64,000 nt of DNA, from the NCBI RefSeq assembly GCF_016757215.1, contig NZ_JAESIY010000008.1, positions 124,001 to 188,000 of the forward strand, written 5' to 3'. Origin of the DNA: Fulvivirga sediminis (GTDB taxonomy: Bacteria > Bacteroidota > Bacteroidia > Cytophagales > Cyclobacteriaceae). Both the position numbers and the translations under genes were made by a program. The notes under the pieces were generated by a model that was given only the letters and a program-made list of their open reading frames with translations, was not told the DNA's origin and did not search any database. Below are positions 45,524 through 53,821 of this stretch, in pieces (position 1 is the first letter of the stretch; the number at the start of each line of letters is the position of its first letter).

Positions 45524-47887
45524 ATGTTTACCCATTATTTAAAGGTTTTTATTAGAGATTTATTTAAAAATAAGCTCTACATCAGTATTAATGTTTTAGG
45601 ACTGGCCTTTGCTTTCACATTTTGCATGATCTCTTATCTTAGCTTTGAGTTTAATGAGAACTTTAATGCATTTCATACTCAAAAGGACAACATATATCGG
45701 ATCAATAGTTTAAGAAAAGTTCAGGGCGAGCTTCAGCATTGGGGAGTGGTGCCATTACCCATAGGTGATGTTATTAAAAATGATATCGCTAATATAGACC
45801 AAGTAACCCGGTTTGTATATAGTAGTGTTAATTTCAAGAAAGATTATGATACCTTTAGCAGAAGGGTGGCTTATGCAGATGATGATTTTCTTGATATATT
45901 TTCTTTTCCACTGAAGTATGGTAGTAAGTCAGACTTTGGTGCAAAAGATTACATTTATCTTTCTGAAGAAACATCTGAGTTGTTTTTTAAGAGTGAAGAC
46001 CCTGTAGGAAGAACTTTAAGAATTCTACTTAAAGATAATAGCTATGCTGAATTTCTAGTAGGTGGTGTTTTTGAGAAAATACCAGAAAATTCAAGCCTAC
46101 AGTTTGATGCCGTTACCAATTTTCAAAATTATCTGGATTTTAATGAGGTAAAGAATAGCGATTGGTCACAATGGGTATATGCTACTTTTTTCACCACAAG
46201 TACTCCTCAGGCGGCTGCTGAGGTTGAAAAAAATCTAAGTAAATACCTTTCTGTACAAAACAGTCTTGAAGATATCTGGGATGTTAATAATTTCTATATC
46301 GATCCGATGATGGAGGTGGCTCCTGACGGGCGAGACATGTATGCTAACTATTTGGAACATAGTTTTATACCTTCAGCTATAGTAAGTCCTATTATTATGG
46401 CCGGGATAATTCTGTTGGTAGCTTGTTTTAATTTTACTAATACCAGTATAGCTCTTTCCAGTAAGAGGTTAAAAGAAATTGGCTTAAGGAAAGTATTCGG
46501 GGCTACACATTCTAAATTGATTAGTCAATTTTTAATAGAAAGCCTCTTTTTCTGCTTTTTGTCAATGCTGGTAGCTCTCATTATTGCTCAGAAGTTAATA
46601 CCTGCCTACAGTAGCCTTTGGGTGGGGCTTGATATTGAGCTGCATTTTAATGACATCGCTTTTATTGTTTTTCTATTGATAATGGTGCTGATAGCTAGTT
46701 TTCTGGCTGGAGCATACCCTGCTTTTTTTATCAGCAAGCATGAGCCAGCACAGATTTTTAAAGAGAAGCTGAAATTTGGTAGCACTACGGTGTTTTCAAA
46801 ATTTCTTCTTACCATTCAATTTTCATCCTCCTTGGCTGCGGTAGCTGCAGGAGTTATTTTTATGCAAAATGCAGAGTATCAAAATACACTTGACTATGGT
46901 TATGACAAAGAATCTCTTATAGTAGTTAAAGTAAATGGAAGGCAGCAGTATGAGCGGTTTTATCAATTAGCATCTCAGCACAGCAATACAATTGGAGTCA
47001 GTGGCAGCCAGCATCAAATAGGAGTAGATAATGGAGTGGCAGTAGTAAAGAGTGGTAGCGTAGAAGAGGAGGTTGATTTGCTTGAAGTAGGAGATGGCTA
47101 TGTGGAAACCTTAGGTCTTCAAATAATAAATGGTCGTAATTTTCATAAACATTCAGAGGCAGATAGAAATAATGCAGTCTTGGTAAACGAGCAGCTCATG
47201 AGTGCTTTTGGCTGGAAAGATGCAGTAGGTAAGAAGCTAGAGATAAACGGTAAAGTTTATGAAGCGGTAGGCGTGTTGAAAAACTTTTATAATAAAGGCA
47301 TGTGGGAAGCTATAAAACCGGTAGTAGTACAGTTAACTGCACCAGATAATTTTCATTACTTAATCACTAAAACAAATGCCTCAAATCTAATAGAGAGTAA
47401 TGATTACCTAAAGCAAAACTGGAACTCTAATTTCAGTGAGCAATATGAGAGTTTTTACCAGGAAGACACCACAAGAGAAGCTCGGGTGGCTAATAGTAAT
47501 GTGAAAAGCATATTTCTTTTTCTGGCTGTAGTAGCACTTATTTTGTCAGTTACAGGACTTTTTACAATGGTTTCTATAAAGGTGATTAGGAAGTTGAAAG
47601 AAATCGCTATTCGTAAATCATTGGGAGCATCATCTTTGCACATATTTTATGTAGTAAATAAAGAGTTCGTTATTCTACTTATTTTAGCCACCATATTAGG
47701 CAGTGCCTTTGGTTATTTGTTAGTGAATTTATTCCTTGACGGAATCTACGCTTATCACGTTAAGGTTTCTATTTTACCATTTCTACTCTCTGCTCTGGTA
47801 ATATTTTTGGTGGCTTTTAGTACTATAAGTTACCGTATTATTTCAGCTATAAAAGCTAGTCCTATTAAAGCTTTACGTTCTGAATAA
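45524..47887 (+). CDS. FtsX-type ABC transporter permease (MacB-like)
   Basis: A 787-residue permease with an N-terminal helix (about 20-42), a periplasmic MacB-PCD-like domain (about 45-275) and an FtsX block of three helices (about 285-425). A second periplasmic part and a second FtsX block follow (about 660-785, with KEIAIRKSLGAS). The matching KEIGLRKVFGATHSKLI near 320 is the other copy. No ATPase gene is adjacent, as is common for these Bacteroidota permeases, so the partner is elsewhere. MacB-like systems move peptides and lipids out of the periplasm. It may take part in export of, or protection against, the lipopeptide. Confidence 0.85.
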   Translation: MFTHYLKVFIRDLFKNKLYISINVLGLAFAFTFCMISYLSFEFNENFNAFHTQKDNIYRINSLRKVQGELQHWGVVPLPIGDVIKNDIANIDQVTRFVYSSVNFKKDYDTFSRRVAYADDDFLDIFSFPLKYGSKSDFGAKDYIYLSEETSELFFKSEDPVGRTLRILLKDNSYAEFLVGGVFEKIPENSSLQFDAVTNFQNYLDFNEVKNSDWSQWVYATFFTTSTPQAAAEVEKNLSKYLSVQNSLEDIWDVNNFYIDPMMEVAPDGRDMYANYLEHSFIPSAIVSPIIMAGIILLVACFNFTNTSIALSSKRLKEIGLRKVFGATHSKLISQFLIESLFFCFLSMLVALIIAQKLIPAYSSLWVGLDIELHFNDIAFIVFLLIMVLIASFLAGAYPAFFISKHEPAQIFKEKLKFGSTTVFSKFLLTIQFSSSLAAVAAGVIFMQNAEYQNTLDYGYDKESLIVVKVNGRQQYERFYQLASQHSNTIGVSGSQHQIGVDNGVAVVKSGSVEEEVDLLEVGDGYVETLGLQIINGRNFHKHSEADRNNAVLVNEQLMSAFGWKDAVGKKLEINGKVYEAVGVLKNFYNKGMWEAIKPVVVQLTAPDNFHYLITKTNASNLIESNDYLKQNWNSNFSEQYESFYQEDTTREARVANSNVKSIFLFLAVVALILSVTGLFTMVSIKVIRKLKEIAIRKSLGASSLHIFYVVNKEFVILLILATILGSAFGYLLVNLFLDGIYAYHVKVSILPFLLSALVIFLVAFSTISYRIISAIKASPIKALRSE

Positions 47888-47895
47888 ATATAAAT

Positions 47896-47919
47896 TAATC
47901 ACGCCTATTGGTGTGATTA
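47896..47919 (+). terminator. Hairpin after the ABC permease gene
   Basis: A 10-bp stem with one G-U pair (47896-47905 with 47910-47919) and a TATT loop lies 8 nt after the permease stop. There is no T tract, so it may be an attenuator or a partial terminator rather than an end point. Confidence 0.4.
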
Positions 47920-48007
47920 TGCAGTAATTAATTACTTGATTAATATCTTCTTTCAAAACCTTTAGAATTGGGTGGTATTTTAATCATCAATATTATTCTT
48001 TAGGATA

Positions 48008-48052
48008 CTTTGCGTACTTCAAATGATGATTTCTGCATCATAAAACGCAAAG
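48008..48052 (+). promoter_or_regulatory. Two-tier hairpin upstream of the JmjC/cupin gene
   Basis: The outer arms CTTTGCGT (48008-48015) and ACGCAAAG (48045-48052) enclose inner arms ATGATG (48023-48028) and CATCAT (48036-48041). It lies 131 nt before the ATG at 48184. A 10-bp palindrome, ACTCCGGAGT (48074-48083), follows it. It may be a leader structure or a DNA-binding site. Confidence 0.4.
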
Positions 48053-48183
48053 CTATTATCACAGAATATAATAACTCCGGAGTCAAAAGAACCCTTCCCC
48101 GTTCTGAGGTAGGCCAGATGTCCTATTGCTTTCTGAAAATTAACCTTTAAATCCAAATACTTAATATTTAACTCTAAACAGCT

Positions 48184-49089
48184 ATGAATCAAAGTGTTTC
48201 AATATTTCCCTCAGAAATTGCAGAATCTCCATTGGATGTTGAGTACAATCTCAGTCCGCAAAAATTCTACAGTGAGTATGTAAGTAAAAATAAGCCAGTA
48301 ATTATCAAAGATATGATGCAGCAGTGGAAGGCATATCATTGTTGGGATGAATCATATTTCGGTAATCTTACTATGGATAATAAGATTGTGGCTAAAAAAG
48401 GGGATGTGTCTAGAGGAGAACTTTCTTGCATGACATTAAAAGAATATGTACAGATCATTTCTACTCCATCCCGAAACAATAGACCTTCTCACTATCTTCA
48501 TGATTTCCCAATATTTCAAATTATGCCTCAACTTAGCGATGATATAGAGCCTTTTCCTACAGACTTTTTACCTAAGTGGTACAAAGATAAATGGTGGAAT
48601 TATATATGCTTTTTTATGGGTGCGGAAAATAGCTTTACACCTCCGCATATAGATACATTATTTACTAATAATCTATTTTTTCAAGTGAAAGGCTATAAGG
48701 AATTCACTATTGTATTGGCCAAAGACTTAGATAAATGTTATATGCATAAATGGAAGTGGTCTAAAGTGAATCTCGATAAACCCAACTACGATATGTATCC
48801 TTTATTTAAGGAGGTTGCACCTATTAAATTTCATGTGGGACCCGGCGATATTCTTTTTATGCCTGCTGGTACATTACATCAGGTGAGAGGTCTTACTAAT
48901 TCTATTTCTTTTAATATTGATTGGCATACCAAGCAAACTGTAAGAAAAGGAATAGCAACCGCATTACGCAAAAGAGCGCCCAGGCCAAATATTATGTACA
49001 ATATGTTAATAGCTTCTGGTTTATACTTGAATATACCATCCCGATTTATATTTCCGTATTACAAACCTTATTTTAGCTTTATAGCCTAA
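48184..49089 (+). CDS. JmjC/cupin-like Fe(II) oxygenase, possible tailoring hydroxylase
   Basis: A 301-residue cupin-like (FIH/JmjC-type) protein. The iron facial triad is visible: H155 and D157 in PPHIDTLF, and H232 in GTLHQV. The N-terminal KPVIIKDMMQQWKAY and the FHVGPGDILFMPAG turn (near 219-232) are typical of the family. Such enzymes use oxygen and 2-oxoglutarate to hydroxylate protein side chains or small molecules. As the last gene on the strand of the synthetase operon, it is a candidate for hydroxylating the lipopeptide (fatty chain, ornithine or aromatic residue). The 296-bp gap before it leaves room for a separate promoter. Confidence 0.82.
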   Translation: MNQSVSIFPSEIAESPLDVEYNLSPQKFYSEYVSKNKPVIIKDMMQQWKAYHCWDESYFGNLTMDNKIVAKKGDVSRGELSCMTLKEYVQIISTPSRNNRPSHYLHDFPIFQIMPQLSDDIEPFPTDFLPKWYKDKWWNYICFFMGAENSFTPPHIDTLFTNNLFFQVKGYKEFTIVLAKDLDKCYMHKWKWSKVNLDKPNYDMYPLFKEVAPIKFHVGPGDILFMPAGTLHQVRGLTNSISFNIDWHTKQTVRKGIATALRKRAPRPNIMYNMLIASGLYLNIPSRFIFPYYKPYFSFIA

Positions 49090-49685
49090 AAGAAAGATAT
49101 TTTTAGACTTTTTACTTCATGAAGAAATATAAAATAGCTGTAAGTTGATATAGAGGAGAGTTTAGCCTTAAGAGCTTCCTTGCTACATGCTTATACAAAT
49201 AACTGTTCTATTTAAAACATTGATGATGGTTGTTTTTCTTCATAATTGAAATAGAGGAAAGCACCTTGTTAATACCCCATTACTAGAGTATAAAGCTTTA
49301 GTAGTGGGGTATTTCTGCTTTGTAAATGGTCTAATTCAAATGAGATTTGGCCAGAGATTCTATTAATATTATAGCTGCATATTTAGCTTTTGCATCTTCT
49401 TAAAATAGTTTGTCTTGAGTGTTAACGTGGGCTGCTGCATCTTTTATTGAAGATTGCCTGCCAAGTAAGTCCTTAATTGAAGCTTCAAGATATCATGAAT
49501 ATTTATAGGTTGATAGGAGGTAATGAGAATGGAATTTTTTGATAATAACGAATACATAATCTTTCATAATTATTTATTTATTTTGATTTTATTGTATTAA
49601 TTTATGCTTAAATTTTATTTATGAAATATCAGTGTCACATCCCTTGCAGTTAATTGGTGGGGCATAAACATTTATTAAGAATTCA
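49090..49685. other. 596-bp gap after the biosynthetic operon
   Basis: This gap holds a strong terminator hairpin (49271-49313) and otherwise AT-rich sequence. A 23-25 codon frame after an AGGAGG near 49515 was considered and rejected. No RNA gene was recognised. Confidence 0.5.
49271..49313 (+). terminator. Probable terminator of the lipopeptide operon
   Basis: A 14-bp stem with one G-U pair (49271-49284 with 49300-49313) is followed by a T-rich stretch. It lies 181 nt after the stop of the oxygenase gene and is the strongest hairpin downstream of the operon. Confidence 0.6.
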
Positions 49686-49856
49686 ATGAAGGCTTTTGAC
49701 CCTACTTTATATGACGATATAAAAATGTGGATTGACTTAATTATTAATAATTCAGTGTTGATCAATAACTCTAACAGAAAGCAGAGGCACCTGTATTTCT
49801 CAATACTTAGAGATCAGGTATTTCAGAAGAGGGAGATGCTCGGTGTGATGGGATAG
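49686..49856 (+). CDS. Possible 56-residue protein
   Basis: An ATG-to-TAG frame encodes 56 residues, starting MKAFDPTLYDDIKMWIDLII and ending EMLGVMG. It has a plausible mix of residues and a helix-like central part (NRKQRHLYFSILRDQVFQKRE). No ribosome binding site or family was recognised. It ends 49 bp before the SRPBCC gene on the same strand and may be an unannotated partner. It could also be chance. Confidence 0.3.
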   Translation: MKAFDPTLYDDIKMWIDLIINNSVLINNSNRKQRHLYFSILRDQVFQKREMLGVMG

Positions 49857-49905
49857 TGCCAAACATATTTATCTACAGTATTTATTCAACCTAAACCAAA
49901 TACTC

Positions 49906-50367
49906 ATGATTACTTTTACTAATAACCTTGTTATAAACTCAAGGCTAGAAGAGGTTTATGACTTTATTTTAGAATGTGAAAATTTACCTAAATGGAATTA
50001 TTATGTTACTTCAGTAACTAAGGTAGAAGGAGAGGGGGAAGGAAGTGTGTATTTTCAACGACGCAAGAATGATCAGCAGTATTTTAAAATATCAGAGCTG
50101 GTGCCATACCAAAAGGTGGTGTTACAGTCAGTGAAATCAGCCGACAGCCCTATACATTTTCATAGAGTTTTTATATTGAGTAGAATGGTAGATCATTCTA
50201 CTGCCATAAAGGATGTATTTCAGGTAGATACCGAATACCCTAGCCTGATGGAGTTTTTCTTTAAAAGGAAGATAAAAAAGGCGGTGGCAGATAACCTGCA
50301 AAAACTGAAAGAACTGCTAGAAAATCGCCAAACCGTATTGCAAGATGGTCGGCTACAGACTATATGA
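49906..50367 (+). CDS. SRPBCC (START-like) superfamily protein
   Basis: A 153-residue protein with the helix-grip features of the SRPBCC fold. The N-terminal strand and helix (VINSRLEEVYDFILECENLPKWN, split by a turn) are followed by a run of strands to about 115 and a long C-terminal helix (about 117-143). The family binds hydrophobic ligands or acts as polyketide cyclase/aromatase. It is 0.8 kb beyond the lipopeptide operon and past a terminator, so a link to that pathway is only conceivable. It has no signal peptide. Confidence 0.72.
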   Translation: MITFTNNLVINSRLEEVYDFILECENLPKWNYYVTSVTKVEGEGEGSVYFQRRKNDQQYFKISELVPYQKVVLQSVKSADSPIHFHRVFILSRMVDHSTAIKDVFQVDTEYPSLMEFFFKRKIKKAVADNLQKLKELLENRQTVLQDGRLQTI

Positions 50368-51248
50368 GGAAGATGCATACACTTTTATTTACTAGTAGCC
50401 AATGTTCAAGGGAGGCGAAATGTGCAAACACAGATATTAGGATTTCTTTGGAATAAAATTATCATAAGTACTGGTTAATATATTATTCTATTACGTACGG
50501 AAGCAAAACTAACACAATAGTTTTCTTGTCTGCAGTTCACTATTTTGCTGATCTATTTAGTTTACACTATTAAGGATAGGGTGCGAATCATATTTGCCTT
50601 TCTCCTAATAATAAGGATTGTTATATCTGGATGCGCAATTTACGCTACAGCTGCCAATTGGAGATTCCAGATATTTTATCTTTAATCACCATGGTATGGG
50701 CATAAACAGTTTATTGTATTACTCTGAATAATGCTATAGAGCAATTTTAAGCTATCAGGGTAAGCGCATGGAGAAATATTGAAAGAAGGCACTAAGGAGA
50801 GGTAGCCCTACACTTTGTTTTTAGAATTAAAATTATTATTTATATAAATTAAGTTTTATATCTAAGCCTAATTTTTTCATGCCACTGTCTTCAGTGATGC
50901 CGAGCCTTCAAGTCACTGATTTTTAACTAGGTTGGTTCAATTCAAACCTTCAATTCTGAAACTCATAATATATTTTTTATTCCATATAATGTTGTCCTAA
51001 ATGATGGGAAAAAGGATGGATTCACTGCTTAGGGTGTATTTTGGACGTTTTTTCAGTCTTCCGAACTCGCGCTTGTTGAAATCAGTGTTGTTATGAAACT
51101 AATATTACAAGGCTGACATTCGGACTTAATGATCTTAGGTAATTTACTTTCGAATCCATAGTTTGCGGTAAAAATCAATAGCCATGTTTTACCCCGATCA
51201 ATTGACTACTAAACCTTATTGATTTTTTAAGAAAAATTTAAAACACAA
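50368..51248. other. 881-bp gap without a supported gene
   Basis: AT-rich sequence upstream of the secreted nuclease-like gene. Short frames exist (GTG 50581, 34 codons with a lipobox-like end; ATG 51001, 31 codons), but neither is supported. Many in-frame stops in all directions suggest non-coding or decayed DNA. No RNA gene or strong hairpin was recognised. Confidence 0.45.
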
Positions 51249-52733
51249 ATGAAAACAAAAATTCATCTAATTATTTTACTTTCTTTATGCAGCGTGGCTC
51301 TGCATGCACAAAATGTAAAAGTACTGTCTTTCAATATTCAACAACCATATAATACCAACTGGGACGGCAGAAAAGGCAATGTGGCAAATATTATTAATTC
51401 CAATCAGCCTGATGTAATAGGATCGCAGGAAGCACACGCATACATGGTCGATTATATTAAGTCTCAGTGCCCGGGTTATGCTTCATATGGTCGCGGGCGC
51501 GAATGCAATGGCAGTGGTGAGGGCTCTTTCATATTTTATAAGTCAGGGAAATATAGTGTAGACGAAAGCAATTCTGGAAGTTTTTGGTTCAAGGATAATT
51601 CGGGTGCATGTGGATCTGGCTGGGACCCCAACTACAACCGTATTTGCACCTATGTTCGATTAATAGAGAACTCATCAGGTAAGGCTTTTTATATATTTAA
51701 CAGCCACTTTCCTACTCCTGAATTGTCATCGGCCCGCTCTAAAAGTGCGAAGTTACTTAGCCAAAAGGTGAATGATAGAAATATAAAAGACCCTGTTATC
51801 TTAACAGGTGATTTTAACTCTACAGAGGGTGATTTTGTAACTTCTTTCTTCAAATCAGGAAGTGACAATCCTGTTAAATTACGAGATACGTACCGCGATG
51901 TACACCCTTCAGGTGGGGGTAGCACTTTTGGAACTATAAAATTTGATTATATATATGTGCCGGCCTCATCCAATACTCAGACGGTGGCCAGTGAGGTTAT
52001 ATATACTCCGGTAGGATCAGATCACTTTCCTATATGGGCACAACTCAATCTTGGAGATTCTAACCCTCCTAGTTACTGGAGCATTACCATTAAAGGAAGC
52101 AATCAAAAATACTTAAGTTCTGAAGATGGGCAATCAGCCATGATGTGTGATCGTGAAAGTGCGGAAGGCTGGGAAGAATTTGATGTTATTGATCACCCCG
52201 ATGGAAGGTTTTCACTCAGAGGAAGCAACGGAAAGTATGTCAGTTCTGAAAATGGAGACTCTCCAATGATGTGCGATCGTGAAACTATAGGCGATTGGGA
52301 AAAATTTACATGGGTGTCTCTTGAAGGTAATGCCTTTGCCATCTTAGGAAATAATGGAAAATACGTTAGCTCTGAAAATGGACTATCAGGGGTGATGTGC
52401 GACCGACCTGAAATTAATGACTGGGAAACCTTTTACTGGGCTACAGCTGCTAGCGGAGCCAGTGCAGGGAGGCAGGCTATCCAGAATGAGATATATATCA
52501 ATAATGAGTTCACATTGTATCCTAATCCGGCTCACGACTACTTTAAGGTTTCAGGATTAGATACTAACTATGTGCAAGCCGACATTTACAGCATAGAGGG
52601 TACTTTGGTGAGTACAAGCTATGTTAATACAGAGAAGGCGATTGAAATTAGCCAACTTAAGGAAGGAACTTATTTACTGAAATTATCTAGTGAAAAGGGC
52701 GCAACACGATCACGACTATTGATTAAAAAATAA
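51249..52733 (+). CDS. Secreted endonuclease/exonuclease/phosphatase-fold enzyme with trefoil repeats and T9SS tail
   Basis: A 494-residue protein. It has a signal peptide (1-20, ending ALHAQ) and a DNase I-like EEP domain (about 22-270: SFNIQQPY, GSQEAH near 59, TGDFNSTEGDF near 187, SDHFPIWAQL near 256). Three similar ~40-residue units follow (about 275-400, each with KYVSSENG and MMCDRE), as in fascin-like or RICIN-like beta-trefoils that bind sugars or lipids. A Por sorting domain ends the protein (about 415-494). The catalytic Asn, Glu, Asp and His of the EEP fold appear present. Substrates of this fold include DNA, sphingomyelin and inositol phosphates; which one applies here is not clear. 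Confidence 0.88.
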   Translation: MKTKIHLIILLSLCSVALHAQNVKVLSFNIQQPYNTNWDGRKGNVANIINSNQPDVIGSQEAHAYMVDYIKSQCPGYASYGRGRECNGSGEGSFIFYKSGKYSVDESNSGSFWFKDNSGACGSGWDPNYNRICTYVRLIENSSGKAFYIFNSHFPTPELSSARSKSAKLLSQKVNDRNIKDPVILTGDFNSTEGDFVTSFFKSGSDNPVKLRDTYRDVHPSGGGSTFGTIKFDYIYVPASSNTQTVASEVIYTPVGSDHFPIWAQLNLGDSNPPSYWSITIKGSNQKYLSSEDGQSAMMCDRESAEGWEEFDVIDHPDGRFSLRGSNGKYVSSENGDSPMMCDRETIGDWEKFTWVSLEGNAFAILGNNGKYVSSENGLSGVMCDRPEINDWETFYWATAASGASAGRQAIQNEIYINNEFTLYPNPAHDYFKVSGLDTNYVQADIYSIEGTLVSTSYVNTEKAIEISQLKEGTYLLKLSSEKGATRSRLLIKK

Positions 52734-52766
52734 TTGCTTTAATAGCACTAATGTGATTTTTAATAT

Positions 52767-52794
52767 AAAGGCTGTCTGTAGACGGCCTTTATTA
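52767..52794 (+). terminator. Rho-independent terminator of the EEP enzyme gene
   Basis: An 11-bp stem with one G-U pair (52767-52777 and 52780-52790) is followed by ATTATT, 33 nt after the stop codon. Confidence 0.65.
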
Positions 52795-52977
52795 TTTAAC
52801 ACTTATGTCAGCCTCATCCAAGGCAGACTAAAAGGGGGCTAACTCTCATGTAAGTATTGTGCTACTTTATATTTTTTACTTTAATGATTTTTTAGTTAGT
52901 TAACATCGATTTATAAGTAACAATTTGTCTATTCAGTTCGCTTTAATTCATTTTTCTAAATCAAAAAAAATAGACAT

Positions 52978-53133
52978 ATGAAAATAGTTAGACTACTTTT
53001 AATAATAATGGCATTTTCTTCATTTCCATCGCTTATTTCATGTGATGACCCTTATGAAGAAGTAGCTAATAATCAGGAAGATGTACTTACAGATCCTCCA
53101 GGGGGTGAAGGTGAATCTACCAGAGGTGATTAG
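52978..53133 (+). CDS. Small lipoprotein, tandem copy 1 of 3
   Basis: A 51-residue protein (MKIVRLLLII start) with a basic N-terminus, hydrophobic core and lipobox LISC; the lipidated cysteine is residue 22. After it come acidic residues (DDPYEE), a setting that in Bacteroidota can mark lipoproteins for export to the cell surface. The mature part would be only 30 residues and ends GEGESTRGD. Two close paralogues follow in tandem. The conservation of both the signal region and the C-terminus, with the middle variable, supports a real gene. No family is recognised. Confidence 0.75.
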   Translation: MKIVRLLLIIMAFSSFPSLISCDDPYEEVANNQEDVLTDPPGGEGESTRGD

Positions 53134-53263
53134 AATCACAATTAATACGATTTTAATAAGATATACTCATGTTAATTTTCTCTATTCATTTTGTGGACAG
53201 GAATAAAAGAGTTGGCTTCTTTTTTCTATAATTATTAAACCCTAATCTAAAATTATATTACTT

Positions 53264-53419
53264 ATGAAAATTATTCGACTTCTTTTAATAGCTGTAGTAT
53301 TTTCTTCATTTTCATCTCTTATTTCATGTAATGACCCTTATGATGAAATAAATCATACTAATGAAGAATCTACGAATGAGACAGTAGGTGAAAATGGTGA
53401 ATCTACCAGAGGTGATTAA
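53264..53419 (+). CDS. Small lipoprotein, tandem copy 2 of 3
   Basis: A 51-residue paralogue of copy 1: MKIIRLLLIA start, FSSFSSLISC lipobox with Cys22, acidic NDPYDE after it, and C-terminus VGENGESTRGD. It differs from copy 1 mainly in the middle (INHTNEESTNETV in place of VANNQEDVLTDPP). The gap to copy 1 (130 bp) is not itself repeated, so each gene may carry its own expression signals. Confidence 0.75.
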   Translation: MKIIRLLLIAVVFSSFSSLISCNDPYDEINHTNEESTNETVGENGESTRGD

Positions 53420-53442
53420 AGATAAATCTATAACATTCATAC

Positions 53443-53480
53443 AGTGGTTTATATTTTATTACATGAATTTATAAACCACT
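53443..53480 (+). terminator. Inverted repeat between lipoprotein copies 2 and 3
   Basis: A perfect 10-bp inverted repeat (AGTGGTTTAT at 53443-53452, its complement at 53471-53480) with an 18-nt loop lies 23 nt after the copy 2 stop. It is followed by A residues rather than T, so termination on the plus strand is uncertain. Confidence 0.4.
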
Positions 53481-53535
53481 AAAAATAGCATGGATAATTT
53501 CTCTGCGAATAGACTAACTTTTAATAATAATCAAC

Positions 53536-53694
53536 ATGAAAATATTTAGACTACTTTTAACAATAATGGCTTTTTCTTCATTTTTAACACTTATTTCTTG
53601 TGCTGATGCTTATGATGAAATTAAAAAAAGTCAAAAGAACTCAAGTACAGAGACAGTTGGTGAGAACGGTGAAGATATTAGAGGCGGCAGTTAG
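53536..53694 (+). CDS. Small lipoprotein, tandem copy 3 of 3
   Basis: A 52-residue paralogue: MKIFRLLLTI start, FSSFLTLISC lipobox with Cys22, then ADAYDE, and C-terminus VGENGEDIRGGS. It shares TETVGENGE with copy 2 and most of its signal-region nucleotides with copy 1, which points to recent duplication. It has lost the RGD ending of the other two. It lies 127 bp before the TPR protein gene on the same strand. Confidence 0.72.
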   Translation: MKIFRLLLTIMAFSSFLTLISCADAYDEIKKSQKNSSTETVGENGEDIRGGS

Positions 53695-53720
53695 GGATAA
53701 TCCAAAATGATAATATAATT

Positions 53721-53728
53721 TAGGTTTG
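53721..53728 (+). promoter_or_regulatory. Putative -7 box of the TPR protein gene
   Basis: TAGGTTTG matches TAnnTTTG exactly, 93 nt upstream of the ATG at 53822. No -33 TTG was found at the usual spacing. Confidence 0.3.
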
Positions 53729-53821
53729 TAATTCTATGTAAGATATAACAATATATTAACTTTTTATTATTAATATTTTAAGATTACTTTATCCCCTGTA
53801 ACAACCTAAACCTATTCTACT

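Noticed and set aside
49515-49601. A strong AGGAGG followed by a 23-25 codon frame
   Set aside because: The peptide is very short and hydrophobic with no family resemblance, and the ribosome binding site sits almost on top of the start codon.
50581-50685. A GTG-started 34-codon frame with an ISGC lipobox-like end
   Set aside because: The mature part would be 17 residues with no similarity to the three small lipoproteins; best seen as chance or decay.
51001-51096. A 31-codon ATG frame before the EEP gene
   Set aside because: No ribosome binding site, no recognisable features, and the region is full of stops.
53125-53419. RGD ending of two small lipoproteins as an integrin ligand
   Set aside because: Three residues are too little evidence, the third copy lacks it, and nothing else points to animal host binding.
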